DNA of 64,000 nucleotides, taken from NCBI GenBank assembly GCA_024305405.1, contig JAKNDB010000109.1:2976001-3040000 (forward strand), written 5' to 3'. A program made the position numbers and the translations under genes. This DNA comes from Dirofilaria immitis (lineage: Eukaryota; Nematoda; Chromadorea; Rhabditida; Onchocercidae). The notes below the pieces were generated by a model, which was not told the origin of the DNA, did not search any database, and was given only the letters and a program-made list of their open reading frames with translations. Shown in pieces: positions 37,450 through 51,844 of this stretch (position 1 is its first letter; each line of letters opens with the position of its first letter).

Positions 37450-40400
37450 GAATTAAAAACTGGCGTTATTCGTAACAATTTTCAGTCCAATACTATTGGA
37501 TAAGTTGAATGGAAAGTGCGGCAAACTTCGAAAAATTACCGAACAATAAGAGAATAAATTTGAAAAGAAAAAACAGAATGTATGTTCATCATCAAGCAGT
37601 TGCTTATTTCAGGGTACAGGAATTTTAAATGAAACTTGCTTTAAAAGCATAAATCGACTGCTTTTTTCTTTGGTAAAACAGCTTTAATTTATTGAACATT
37701 TTCTTGCTTCAATATACAAGTAAATGCTATTCAAACTGTTCGTTTTACATTCAGACCATTCCTTCCGAATCTTAACAATATTCAAATTCGAGTGGAACAA
37801 AATATGCCGCTATGACGATAATTCGTCTTGGCAATTCCAAAATAAATGCTACAAAATGTAGAAAAATGACCCAACTCTAAAAGGAGAGACTTATCTTAAG
37901 TTTCTCAGGGAAAAAAGATTTGCTAAATCTTAAAAAACATGCGAGAAAATGCGCTGCGGCACTTAATGTAAGGCAGCTATGTGGTAGAATATAGTGGGAA
38001 AAAATTAAATATCCATGAAATTATAATAATAATCTAATTGATTTGATTGCTTTTCAAGAGACCAACATTACCGAACATGTGAGGCATAAATATATAATGA
38101 GTGGTATTTTGGCTGTAAAAGCTGAAAACAAAAATCCTGAAAGATGTGGAGGAAAAAGATCAATAACAACTTCCAGGTACTCAAATCAAATCATTGCTGG
38201 TGTAGCATCAAGAATTCCGATTTATAGCATCATATGTCAGTGAAGGCATTAATACTTCGCTGTTGATCTATTATCAATTATTGATTAAAAAGGGATTTCT
38301 AATGGTGAGATTCGATATTAAAAAAATGACAGAAAAACAAATCCTATATTTTAGCTAGAATGCTGATATTAAATTAATGCACTTATCTTACTTTCTTTAC
38401 CTCTAAAGCATTATGTGTTCGAATACAAAATGGAAAAGTGCATAATAAAATTTAGAGAAAATACTTTCAATATCCATGCGATTCGTTTCTATATGAAAAA
38501 AACGGAAATAAAATTTGCTTTCCTAAGTGAGCAAATTGATAATTCATATACCAGCAACAAGTTTATTTCATCTCCAACTCTAAAGCTTTCAGCTTTTAGA
38601 TTTAAAAATATTGTTTTTCTAATATTTACTATTATTTTTGGTACCAAATTTCACAATGCTTCAGTATGGTTTGATGATATCGTAACATTCATTTTTATTT
38701 GAATTAATTTTTGAAATACTTCCACTCTTTATTCTTTAATAATTCGTAAACATGAATAAGCAGAAAAGAAAATCGTAAAAGCTAAGAAAGAAAAAATATT
38801 TTCAGTTTGCACCAAGCATTATGAGTAGTCTAGCAATTTACTACTATTGTCGAATGGAAAATTAAATCAATTTATCTCACGATCTGCCCCTAATTTGAAA
38901 CTGTTATCATAGAAATGTAATCATAATTAAAAGAATACATTCTGTTCGGGAGTTTATTATTGATATATTTAAAAAATATTTTTAGAAACTTGAAAAAATT
39001 GAAAAATTTCTGTAAGAAAAAGAAGCGAAGTTCGGGAATATGTTAGGCGTAGCAAGGATGCCATAAAGCTATATTGAATATAGTTTTAGATTCAGATGAA
39101 ACAAGAAGCAATCATGTCTTATCATTCTGAAGAAGAAAGAGGAAATAAATTAATTCGCAGTGCTTTCCTGGCATAGATTTGTAGATGCGAAAGACAGCGA
39201 AAATGGAATGGGAAAGATTGAAAATCTGGCAGCAGTAGTTTGACAGAATGATTGCAATCAAATTAGTAAGTTACGCAATGTATTTCTAAAATACAAAATT
39301 GTGGATGAGACAGGTAACTTAAAAAGACACGTAACTATGAATTATAAAAGACGATGGTTGCCCATAAAAGCTACGGCTATGTAAGTGAAAGATGTACGGA
39401 GAGATATGTTTAACATGATCAGAGCGCTGGGAATATATGACGAGAAGTAGGTGTTGTAGGACCAGGTGAAGCAGTTGTGTGCGCTACTAACACTGCTTGC
39501 TACTCACATCTTCTGGAAACTGCGATACTACCACTGTATCCATCCTGCCACCGTTATCCACAACAGAAAACTCTTGTTGCTTTGCGAATCATTACTCCCT
39601 CATCTATCCATGCAGCACTGACTTGGAACATGTAGCACTATTAAATTGTTTTTCAGCATCTAAGCTACTCAAATTTCACTCTCTGCCGCTCTTTACTGAC
39701 CCACCGATTATTTGATATTTATCGAACTAACTGAATGTTCATCATGTGCATCATAACACTGATCATGCAGTTTATTAAAATTGGTAATCGTTACTATATA
39801 TTAAATACCAGAAATATTGAATTTAGTGACCTGAAATGATATTGGAAGCTAGAATTTTTTCCTCCAATTTCTATGGGAAAATAATAATTTATTATTGGAC
39901 TATGCATAAAGAATAAGCTTGTAATCAAAATAGGTCAGCTCATTTTGCGACAATTATTTCGCCATTTTCAAATTCGAATCTGAACTACTTTTTGTTGGAT
40001 ACTTATGTTTTTCATACTCCCTGCTCGTTTTGTTCTTCCGAAACAAAAATGAATAACTCCGAATCAAAATTTAAGCCTTCGATAAGATATTCAGTATCCT
40101 TTTGACGGTATCATCATTTTAAGTCAAAAGATACAAATCTATCCGAGATTCACATGTTTCAAATTCTGTCTTTTATAACTAGCAACTTCTATTGCAAGAA
40201 TGAATGATTACTCATTTCGTATCACCAGCGATATTGTAGTATATGAACAATCGATATTAACAACCATTTTAATAATAGATACATATTCAATGAAGACAAA
40301 ATTTTAAAAGGACAAGGGTCAAATCTGATCTGTTAAAATTTTTGCTCGAAATCGAACAATAATAGATGTTAATATATAATAAAGCAGTCTTACTTTATGT

Positions 40401-43400
40401 GCTAATCTAAGCAAAAGATTAATAACTTCGGATACCAAAGAACTGACAAAATTTCGTTTATTCAGTTTGTCTTTAGAAATACTGATCGATGATTAATGAT
40501 ACGTTCAGAAATCCAATATGAGGAAAGGATAAGTAACGAAAATTCCGTATTAATTTATAAAATTTATTCAGTATTACCATTAATATTGCAGCTGGAAAAT
40601 TATTTATCTTAGAAATGTATTGCGAAACGGCAGGTAGATTCACTTCACTGGCTAATCCGTCAAATCACTTTATTCAAAAGTTTTATAAAAAGTAATGGCA
40701 CTGAGAATTAGGAGAGGAGTGGCGCTCTTCTGTTTAAAATTTATAAGATTATTTCGAGATTATTTCATGCAAAAAGAACCATAAATTTTTGACAATTTCG
40801 TGAAAACTGCTGGTCCTTTTCCGTACTTCTTCCGCTTTCAGCACCTCCTCATACGTTATCATTATTGACTTATTGGTATTCACGTTTGCTCTGCAACAAA
40901 ATTTGCTTTATTTAATATTTCTTTTCCAACAACCAAAAAAGCCTTAATTTCAAAACCATGATTGTTGTAAGGTTTTAATTATGAATAGAGTGAAATATTT
41001 GCTAAAATGAAACTTTCTATTTATAATGATGTGATATAAACGAACAAATAAGTAATAAATTAGCAACCAAAAATTCGAATTCTCATTTGACGTTCACGGT
41101 CACTTCATGACATTTGACATGCCTAAAAGAAGATAATGCCTATTATGTATAGAAATCATTTAATGCTTCAAAACTTCTGAATTATACCAAATGAGTAAAT
41201 TGGATGAAACGATAAGATAGAAAACACTTATCAATAGCTTCTTTTGATATTATCTTCAACATTCGTATCTCGGTAGGAAATTCAAACTATTGACTGTCAT
41301 TCATTGCACAAATAATGAATTCGTATTTTTGTCGTTTAGCCACTTCCATGGTAAATTTTCTAAGAAAATCTTTTTACATTGGTCTTTTTATAATTTTGAC
41401 AGTGCTATACTGGAATGTTGTATAATAACAAACTATCATGCTGTGCAATGTCTGTATAAAAATATGGTACAATAAAAGCATAAAGTATAGAGAACTAAAA
41501 TCTAAATTTCTGGTGATAAGCTTCGTGAAGAGAAATAAATCTTTCATCAAAACGCTAGCATGAAGACCAACAAAAGATGAAAATCCGATAAGACCCGGCA
41601 AAAATACATCATAACCTATGATTGTTATCAAATCACTCACTTTGAAATTGGAGTTTATCTGACCAGTTGCATTTCATACGATTAGCGTTTCTACTCTCAA
41701 TAAGTGAAATATTAAGTAAAATATACTGGCATTGCACACTATAATATATTTATAGCACATTTAAATTGCAATTGTCTTCTTATTTATTTTTGACAGTCTC
41801 CTCTAAAGTTTCCCTTTTCATTCTTTTGATAAGCAAAAAATTTATATGCTGAATTATATTTTAATTCATTATCTTGGATTGCAATCAGATATATGATTAA
41901 CTAATGCCAGGCCTATTTCATGTTCGCATGAATGAAATCTATCCTGCACACAAATAACATATTTTACATTAACGAAATCGAACACCAAATTATCTTTGTG
42001 ACCGATAACTGCAATTTTCAATAATTTTTTCACTTATAATAACAACAATATATAGTTTAATAAAAAATTTTTCGGGAAAAAGGATTAAAAAATTTTCTGA
42101 AATTATCGATCGATATATTCGAAATTATCTAAATAGCAAAAAATTAATATTTACCGTGCTCAATTCGGAAAAAAAATATTATTTCTAGGATAATATTTCT
42201 GCTTGCCTAAATTGAGACCGCATAATATGTCTATCTTTGGTATTTCTTTCAACTATGTTTGTTTCATTGAATTTGCTATTTCAGATAGGTCATCAGAGGC
42301 TGCGAGACACAGGTCATTTAGTAAAAGATTGTTATAAAGACTCATAAAATATCTGGATAGATAATCTTGAAACATCTATGTACAAATAAATATTCATCCA
42401 AAAACTTGATGATCTTACTGCTATCTGATAATTGTACAGTTGTTGATATTTGCTTAAAAATATGACAATCTGTTATTCCGGCAAAATCAAATTCTTAAAA
42501 GAAGATCAAGAAGTATAAAGTTTCATGTGAAAGTTTTTTTTTTTATAAAGTTTCATATGAAGTAGTTCTACCACAGTTAAAATAAAAGATGGTAACAGAA
42601 TCAATAGAAATGTAATTATGAAATCTTAACGACACGATTTACTCCAGGAAATAAACTAAAAATTTGCATGAGCACGAATGATTCTAATAGGTAGAGGATT
42701 CGCTGATCAAAATGATTCACAGAACTATCCATTCATTAATGTATTCCTCAGCAACGGTAAGAGTGAAAGTTAGAATCAAATCAAGTATGTAATCTAATTA
42801 ATGTAAGGAAGGAACTGTTGTAGACTTTTGTCTTCGAACTCCATTTTTTTATTACCAAATCATTTATCCCATATTCCAATACTTCCGGCAGATTCGTGCA
42901 AAAAAAGCAAGAAAAAGACGGTTTAGTTCACTAGAGATATATTTAAAATTTCCAAATTATTCCCGATAATAAAATATTATCTACAGCTACAAATAAAAAT
43001 ATTAAAAAGTCTCAATATAATATGTCTTCAAACTCTTCATAAAACAATATTTAACTTGAATTGATTTCTGAAATTGTGGGTAAGGAACATTATAGACGAC
43101 TTGTTCGTTAAATTTCGATGAAAATGAGAGGCTAAAAAAGGTGCAATATAAGAACACAAGTCTGCAAATCACTCCTTCATCTAATTATCTTCATCCTAAT
43201 CGATCACTTTTCTTTTCAAGAACTTCAAAAAAATTCTTTTTCCTTTTTTTATTTCTTTTTTTGGTCATGAAACAGATTTTTGTATAAAAGTAATAAATCT
43301 TAATTATTTACCTCCATCTCGAAATTCTAATTTTTATCACTTTATTTTTTGCAACCCTTTTCAGCTGTTCTGTACGTACAATTTTGATCATTTCTACTTT

Positions 43401-45535
43401 TTACTCGCTTCAGTGACAGTGGAACAACGACCTCGATCTACTCAGAATTGTTTCTCAAAAACAAATTTTATCCTTCTCATCCTTCTATGATTCTTTTACT
43501 TATTGATGAAGTATTATGCATCATAGTTAGAATTATCATCTGTCATTTAGCCCTGCATACATCATTTGAATACAATAGAATGATGAATCGTAATTCAACA
43601 CAACAACCCTAGATTTTTATCTCGAATTTTTGCCCGAAATCCGATACCCAATTATGTTTATATACCAAGAAATGACATCTATGGACGAACCAGATTATCC
43701 TTCCTAACAGCAGTAAATCGATTCAACAATAATTTAAATTGAGCCAGCAAACAAATGATGTATTATCATTAGCTAACAAACAAATGATATAAAATCTTTA
43801 ATGATCAAAAGACTTCCTTATTTTCTTTATCAACACAACATACACCTTCGTAATAATAAATAATACAAAATAATTTAGCTCAAGACATTGTTGTACACTT
43901 CGCTCTCTCACTTCGCATCCATGTTCAACAATGCTCCCTCTGCTTTAAACAAATAATTATCACTTTAATAGTTCTAATTTAACAAGCCTGAGTGCGCTGC
44001 TAAGAAAGCTTTGAAGCTTTGAAATCTCATGGAATCTGATAATTTGATAACGAAGAAATGAACCGTTTTAGAAATAAACTATATGGACTGGAATAATGCC
44101 TTGAACATCAATAAAGGCTATATAGAACAGAAGAAAAATGAGGCATGGGAAATTTTGTGATCCCTTTTCGCATCACAATCCATGCTTGTAAACTTAATGA
44201 AAAAAAAGTATGATTGTAATAGGTCTCGCATTTTCGAATATTACTACTTCAAGCATTTTTTTCATATGCCCAAAATGTCAGAATAAATTGCAAACTTCTC
44301 TGAGACACCTTTTTCATGAATCACTTCCCGAAAATAAATGACTGAGTGGATATTTCTTATCTTAACGAATTTCGTACTATAGTTACCATCAATGTGTAAC
44401 CCGAAAAAATCTATACCAGTGGAGTTTGTCGGAGCATTTTATACTTCCCACAATTATTTTTACTCTGTGCCATTTGCTTTGCAACAGAAAATCACCGTTT
44501 CTATGATATCTGAATATATGGAAGTGAGTTATGAAATTTCAATGCATAAATTTTCAAAAATGAAACACAAATAATTATAAGGGCACAATTACAATATTCA
44601 GGCTTTCGCTGATCTCTAATATTAAGGAATTCCCTTCAGCTCAACACGGTAAAGTTCTTGCATTGATTCGCATGGAGTTTCACTACTTCTAACATTCCAT
44701 CCAGTTTTCAAACTCAATTATTTTTTCTTATTGCAGATCTAGATCATAAATTCGTTTTCGAGAATCTTCGGAACCAGATCGTTTCCCCGAAAATCTTTAG
44801 TATTGGAATTTTAATGGATAAAATTGAGCACCGACCACTTACTTAACGAAAATATATTCAACAATTAATTAAACAACTGTCGCAAGAGCAATTACAAATG
44901 TTTTAAATTGAAACCACAGAAAAATTATGCACTGTTTTTCCAAAAGTCTGACATACAACCAAAGTTACATTTACTGCTCCCATGTCTACTTATAGCATTT
45001 TTATCGCTATATTATCTACAACATTAAAGTTGACCTAAATCCATGCCATGGAGTGCATCAATTTGGATAATATCGAAGATATACATCCTCACTAATTGTT
45101 GATGTCATTTTCATACTTGAGGAATTTTGCTCGAACTGAAAGAGACCACTTTTCGCAGCATCCCGGGCATATTCGTCTTTTATCATTTAATGTACTGTTC
45201 CGGAGCATTACAGAACATTTTTCCACAGCACCACAGCAAGTCCAGTAACGCACCCTTCCTGAGTAATTCTAAAGATCATGCATCATTATTGTTCAACGCG
45301 CAAATTATAATATTAAAATCTAATTTTTTCCATTTCTAAATGATGTCCACAAATAAGGAGTGTTGAAGATATCTTTATCAAAAAAATAAGTGAAACTTCA
45401 AAAGCAACAAAATCATGAAAACAAAAACAAAATGAAACAATACAGACAAATCAGGATAGGCAACATCTAAAAGAACTAACAGAAAATATGGACTTATTGA
45501 ATCAGACGACAAGATATCTTAAGCAATTTTTCCTG
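37450..45535. other. Gene-free region
   Basis: About 8 kb with no convincing coding exon, RNA gene or transposon coding remnant. Open frames such as 38415-38702 (+), 39497-39715 (+) and 41374-41640 (-) lack splice sites, conserved motifs or coding-like composition. Confidence 0.45.
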
Positions 45536-45540
45536 TAATA

Positions 45541-48500
45541 TTAACAAACCTGGACAGAATTTTGAGATAATTGTAGACCATGATAAGATGGATCTGATTG
45601 CCACTTTTCTAAGATTTCCAGGATTTCAGATGAATCCAATGAAGCAAGTATTTCCGATTTCGAAATGAAAAGGAGTGGAACTAAGGCACACAATTTCTTG
45701 TTTTTAATAACACGATCACCAACAGCGAAAGTACTTAGTAAATCCGATAAAGTTTTGGACTGAACCGTGAAATTTGGATGTTTGCATATCAAATCCCAGA
45801 TAACATCAATGAACGCGAATAATTCACTTTCTTCCAACTCATTATTATTATCAACTATTGTTTTTATTTCTTTTTGTGGTATTTGCGCTAGAAATTCAAT
45901 AGCATGAATGAGATCGCCAGCCAGTAAATGCACGTATACAGAAGGGAGGCAGTATATTGGATTTGCAAGAAGTTGAGAAGAAATATTTGAGATCGCGTTT
46001 AAGTCCAATTTTTAACGAAATCAATGAGTTTAAGTTTTTTTACTTCGTCGAAACGTATTTCTGAAACTGGAATAAAACACCTTGAAGTTCAATATAAATG
46101 CCGGAAAAATGTCTCTTTAACAAAAAGTCTACATATATGGATAATGTTATTAAAACAGGGAAATAAACCTGTGAGCGCAAATGCAATCAAAGATGGAAGT
46201 TTTGTTGGTCGTGGTATGCAAGAATTGTCACCAGCTACTTCAATTGTTCTCGAAGGACCTTTTGCTGTTTTGAATATAATTTTGCGAGTAACTGCTGGAG
46301 TAACGCTTGATTCAACACCCAAATGACCTTTATAATTTCTCCCCATACGTAAACAGTACCTGTAGACGTTACTGCAGTGGTGAAATCATATCCTATAAAA
46401 AAAACTAAATTGTGAATTTTCAAAGCATATAAATTTCAGAAATATTGTTGTGAAGTACAGAACACAAGCTGCCGCGTACCACATGAAACGAAATCCCAAG
46501 CTACATCTGCTGGTTCAAACAGCTGATGAGGTTCTTCTTGCTCTTTCTTGTTTCCATGACCCAATTGCATATCCAAACTTTTACCCCACGTGTACAAATT
46601 TTTATATTCGTTTACAAGAGCCGAATGACTATAACCTGCGTCAATGTGTATTATTCTTCCCTGCACCTGCAATTATACAAATTATTTCTTAACTATATTT
46701 CGAACCAATAATTATAAAGAAAGTAAATGACAACCATCAGTAAAATTCAAACCATATGTTCTAATTCCGTGATTGTTAAATGAGAATTATTGACTGTCAG
46801 TTTATCATTTCTCTTTCCGATGGTTGAAGTGATTTTATCTGTTTCTACCCGCAATCTTCGTTTGACAAACATTTTCATTTTTAGTGCTTGCGGATTAGCA
46901 CCCCAGCAATAAATTTTCTGCTCTTCTGATACAGCTAAACAATGGAAATATTTTGAAGCAATCATGATGATTTTATCAGGAACAGGGACTGCCTCAGGCT
47001 CAAAACGTTTTTTATTTCAGTACCAATACCCAGTTGCCCGTATGACCCGTTGCCACAAGAATAAACAACGCCTGATTCCATCAAAAACAATGTATGTGCA
47101 TATCCACAAGCAATTGAAATAACTCGTCCACTGAAATAAAGTACTCTTAGTATGTTTATGCAACGTTTTTAATCAAAAATTTCGTACTTTATTCCTTCGG
47201 CTATCTGTACTTTCTTTGTACATGAAGTGGCCCTAAGCTGCAACAGAAAAATTCGAGAATAAGACGGAAAACAAAACAAAATTTTACAACACATTACAAA
47301 AAACGGATTTGTATAAAAACTACTTATCAAATTAAAGATAATAAGTGCAGAACTTTAAAACAGACACTCACTTCAAACTCCTCACAAGATTTGGAACAAG
47401 TTCATCGGAACAGCGAGTATTAACTCCTAACTGTCCATGAAATGACCAACCCCAAGTGAAAGCATATCCTTTTTCATTGATTAATGCTGAATGATAATGT
47501 CCAGCACACACTGTACGAGCGTTCCCATAATTATGAACAATCTCTGTTGCCGTTGTAACCTCATCTGTATGACCGACACCACACTGACCAAACCTATATA
47601 CTATAACCTTAAGAATGATATGACAAAAAAAATCCGTCCTCTCAACAAAATAACTTCGCAAATAAAAATTCCATTCGGAGAATTTTTTGAATAATGTATA
47701 AATTTCGATTATACTGTAACACACCTATTTCGACCAAAGGCATAGACTTTCCCATGTATAGTTAAACAGAGTAAATGTTCCGTGCCACAAGAAACGCTAC
47801 AGATTCGAATAGGTATATCTAACATACATAAACGAGATATACATTGCGCACGAGGCTTTTCACATCCTTTTGACTTTAGTGTCCCTGGGGAGAATTCTCC
47901 CCAATAACCAACAGCTTCTTCAGATGTCACTACAGCACTAAAATTCGATCCACTTGAAATAATGGTATTTGCTGTAGAAGAAGGGCACTGCAATATGAAT
48001 CTTAGTTATTATTTTCTAATAACATCGCTCCAATACATTACAGTTAATTTCCCAACAAAAATTTTTCTGTTTTTACATGAACTTTCATATTGCAATTTTT
48101 TCAATAAAAGAGAAAGCATAATATGAAATATGAAAATTTAATTCCTCGTATTAATAAACAGTTTAATAGAGAAAGAAAAATGATTTCCAAAAAAAAAAAA
48201 AAAAGAATAAAAGAAAAATTTCTCAAAAAGCATACGAAAAATGTAAACTCAGTTAAAAAACATGGACTATTCAGCACAATGGCAACACTTAATTCACAGA
48301 CTTGAATAACTTACAGTTTTGTATGTTGCTTTCATCAAATGCAATGAGCATAATACATAGAGAACAGCTGCATGATGTTGATAACTGCAAGAGGGACATA
48401 ACTTCGTTGATATATTTGCCATAATTAAACTTTTAATTTATCAAGATGGAAGGAAAATTTTTAATGGCTTTAAAAAAAATTGCAAACCTCGTCACCTGTT

Positions 48501-51500
48501 CAATACCAATCTTAGCAAAAGCGATGAGATGTGGTACAGATCTGAGATAAGGTACAAATTCTGTCATGCGGCGTAAAAGCATTTCACCATCCTCTTTGTT
48601 GTATGATTTCCAACATAAAGATGACAAAATTTTCACAATAAATGAACTATGAACTGCTGGCCAATCATTTTTTGTCTTTGCTAGATATCTTCCCACGATC
48701 TCAGCTTTATCTAACAAATTATCAACGACAATAGCAACAGTCGTCCAAAAATCCGCTTCTAACAATTGTTCAATACCAATATGAACATCCGGATGTTGCA
48801 CCAAAAACTCACTGGAATTCGTCTTTCAAAAAAATTTGTAAAGATATCAAAGATGATTAACTTTTGCTCTAATTATGAACTACATGGTATAAAGAAATTT
48901 TTCACTGGCATAATGCAAAGAAACGATAAACACTGCATCCCCAAAAGCCAAGAACTTACTTTAAAATAGCTTCAATTTTATATTTGTCTTGAGGGCAAAC
49001 TTTATAACGAGCCATGCACAGGTTGATCATATGATGTCTACCTTCCTCATTAGGATTTTCTGTACATATATCCTTCACCACTTCCACAAGCGCATGTTCA
49101 GAACCATTCTTCGTGCACCACTGTATTAAAGTGATAAGATCCATCTGAAAAAGCGTCAAATAAGAATCCTACAAAATAACCTATTCATCGAAAATTTTAT
49201 ATTCCAACTCACATTTTGATATTTCGCCTATTCATTTTTTTAAAAGAAATCTTACTAATGGATTTGAAAATACGTAAAATAATTCAGGCTAAAGGCCGAC
49301 AAGGATATAAGCATTACCAGATATCCCATAACCACATACAGTGACAAATTAAAAAAAAAAAAACTGTGAGTAGCAATCAGTGATCTAGAACCAATAACAT
49401 CTTCCAGGAAATTCAAAATCAAACTACGGGGATGCGTGTCGAAAACTTACAGATGAATCAAGTGCAAGATGAATCAATTTATTTAGAATAATTTCCTGGT
49501 CCACAAAATTCTGAACAGTAGAAAAAGTATCGTCGAGGACATTTTGAACCAGATCTGCAGTACTTATTCTAAATGTTTGAGCAACCAACATACAAATATT
49601 ATAACTGTAGTCGAATTTCGCGACATAGTCAACCAGAATCTCCCGTAACGACCTAAAATGTCATCATTAGATTATTCTGTAAACACTGTAACAGCATAAC
49701 AACAAACATGTCGATTTAGAAAAACCATAAAGTGAATATTATAAAATAACTGGAAGAAAAGATAACAACAAAGAAATAACTTGTTCGGAGATAAAATGAT
49801 AACATCATATTCCGTCACGAGTAAACACGAAGGCAGAATATTTTCGCATAGAACCGGTATAAAACCCAATACTTTTCCATTTAGAAAATCAAGAATTTTT
49901 CGTAAAAAACATTTGCAGCACTAAATAAACCCTAAAATGGGATAGTAAATTTTAACAGTTGTATAATAGTGCATAATACTTAAAAATTGAATAATAAAGG
50001 ACGTCCGCATCCTGATTATGTTATGATGGTCATAACGTCTTTTGAACTCAATATAACATTATACGGAACAAATCAGATATAGCATTAATACAATAAGTAG
50101 AAACTCACACCAAAGTGAACGGAAGCTCCAATACCAGAAACCTGATCAGTAACAGCAAATATCGTGTGTGGAAGAATATGCACCTGCCATGTGTTTTCAG
50201 GTACAGAAATAGAATTCTTCACTATTTTCATATCGGTATCGTCGTAGAACTAAATAAAATTGTCATAGTTCAGCTTAAATAATAGTGCCATGTGTAATTT
50301 ATGTTGAAATTTTATATCGCTAGATAGTTAAGCTCTTGATAGTATTGATAATTTCTTAAAAATGTAGCCGTGCTTACTTTGACAATACAATCTTCAGTAT
50401 TAAGCGCAGCAAGCATTCCATCGAAGGCAACACTGATTTGTGATGTTTTGTGATATTGTTCTCTTAAATCCCACGGTATAACCTGACCTAACGTCTCACG
50501 CAAGCCACGTCCATCAGTTTCCAGTGGCAATATCCACTGTTCACTAGTGAAACCGCTTACCTGAAGTACAGTTTTCGAGGAATACTGGAGACAAACAAAT
50601 TATCGTCAATACGACGAAAATTTTCTTAAATGAATCGTCTAATGCCTCGTTTGTCGAAAATCTCGACTACTCAAAAACGAACCAGCAAATAAACATCGCC
50701 TTTGTTTGAATATAAAGCAATATTGTGAATGCTTTCCGGTGCTCTTAACATTACAGATACTGCCATCATGGTTAAATCAATTATGAACAGCTGTCCAGCC
50801 TATAAAAAGAACGGATATAAAATTGACCACCGTACTGTAAACAATGGTAACTTTCAAGAAAATTTAATAGTAATACCTTATTCGCATATATTAAGTAAGG
50901 ACGATCTGAATGATGAGCAGTGTAACAGAGTGCAGACGTTGGTGTACACAAGCATCCCTCCTCCACACCATCAACTTCCAAAATTGCAATGGAATCATTA
51001 ACCAAAACATCACATTTACCCCACGGCACGTCCTCAAAAATACAACATAAAATTAGACCAGCACAACTTTCCATCTCTGTGAGGAGTGACATCGACGTTA
51101 ATTAAAGGGACAAAAACTTACTAAGATACACCGCAGTGGTATCAGCAAAACACTTCCTTTCAAAAGAATAATTGCTAGACCACTAGCATCAGGAAGGACA
51201 CACACTGCAGCAGCCTCGTTTACAGTAGGAGCAAATTTCTGTAAATGAGTGACACAAAGTCTGACACCACTGCTTCCAACGTTAGAATAAATTAGAATTC
51301 CACCTAAATAAAAAACAGTGGTATGCAACAAAAGCACATCTAAATGAAGAAAAAAGTATTAACTTAAGAAAGAGAACAATCTCATTTCAGTCCACGAAGA
51401 CAATCCACCTCAAGACCTCCAGTTAAGCTTCCTAATTCCGAATTTTAGCTCCCTAATTTCGCAAAGAGTAATAGGAAGAAAGTTTGAAAAACCATAAATC

Positions 51501-51839
51501 CGAAATTAAATACAGCAACTTATGGAAAAAATACGAGCTTGCACCTATTATGTGCATTTTTATCTAAAAAATATTCATTGGATTTTAATAACAATGACAA
51601 GCGTACTCAAATTTATAAACTTGGCCTCACCCTATAATAGTTATTTACTATATTTTCAAATAATGGTATCACCGATTAAATCTAAATCACTAATCGAGAA
51701 ATGACAAAACTACTTTACCTTTAGAAGTTAATAAAGCAGCTAATGTGAAATTCAGTTCCGCTAGGAATGACCAGTCAACAATACGCTCATTTTCATCCAG
51801 CTCAAATCCCCAATCTTGTCTTTGCCATTTGTAAGACAT
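45541..51839 (-). CDS. Large RCC1-repeat protein
   Basis: Exons (minus), mostly phase-checked: 51839-51719, 51303-51122, 51032-50877, 50799-50695, 50584-50378, 50249-50111, about 49923-49770, about 49652-49452, 49144-48960, 48811-48496, about 48405-48315, 47987-47725, 47593-47372, about 47236-47190, 47130-46753, about 46667-46480, 46392 to about 46120, then 46009-45541. The first part (MSYKWQRQDWGFELDENERI) looks beta-propeller-like, the middle is helical repeat (ALVEVVKDICTENPNEEGRH), and RCC1 blades follow (YAFGRNRFGQCGVGHTDEV; YAFTWGWSFHGQLG; VVYSCGNGSYGQLGIG; LYTWGKSLDMQLGHG; VYVWGE). RCC1 propellers often bind small GTPases or membranes. Frame slips at about 47006 (A6), 46342 (AAA) and 46003 (TT) are each one base short. 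The ATG is 12 nt after TATATAG. I do not recognise the ortholog. Confidence 0.78.
48187..48203. repeat. Poly(A) run in an intron
   Basis: A run of about 17 A residues in an intron of the RCC1-repeat gene. Its true length may be longer if homopolymers are undercalled here. Confidence 0.6.
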
Positions 51840-51844
51840 AACAT

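Noticed and set aside
39001..39715. Possible transposon-derived coding remnant
   Set aside because: Scattered coding-like words were seen, but I could not identify a reverse transcriptase, integrase or transposase motif.
46024..46326. 100-codon plus-strand open frame opposite the RCC1-repeat gene
   Set aside because: It is antisense to coding exons that carry recognisable RCC1 sequence on the minus strand.
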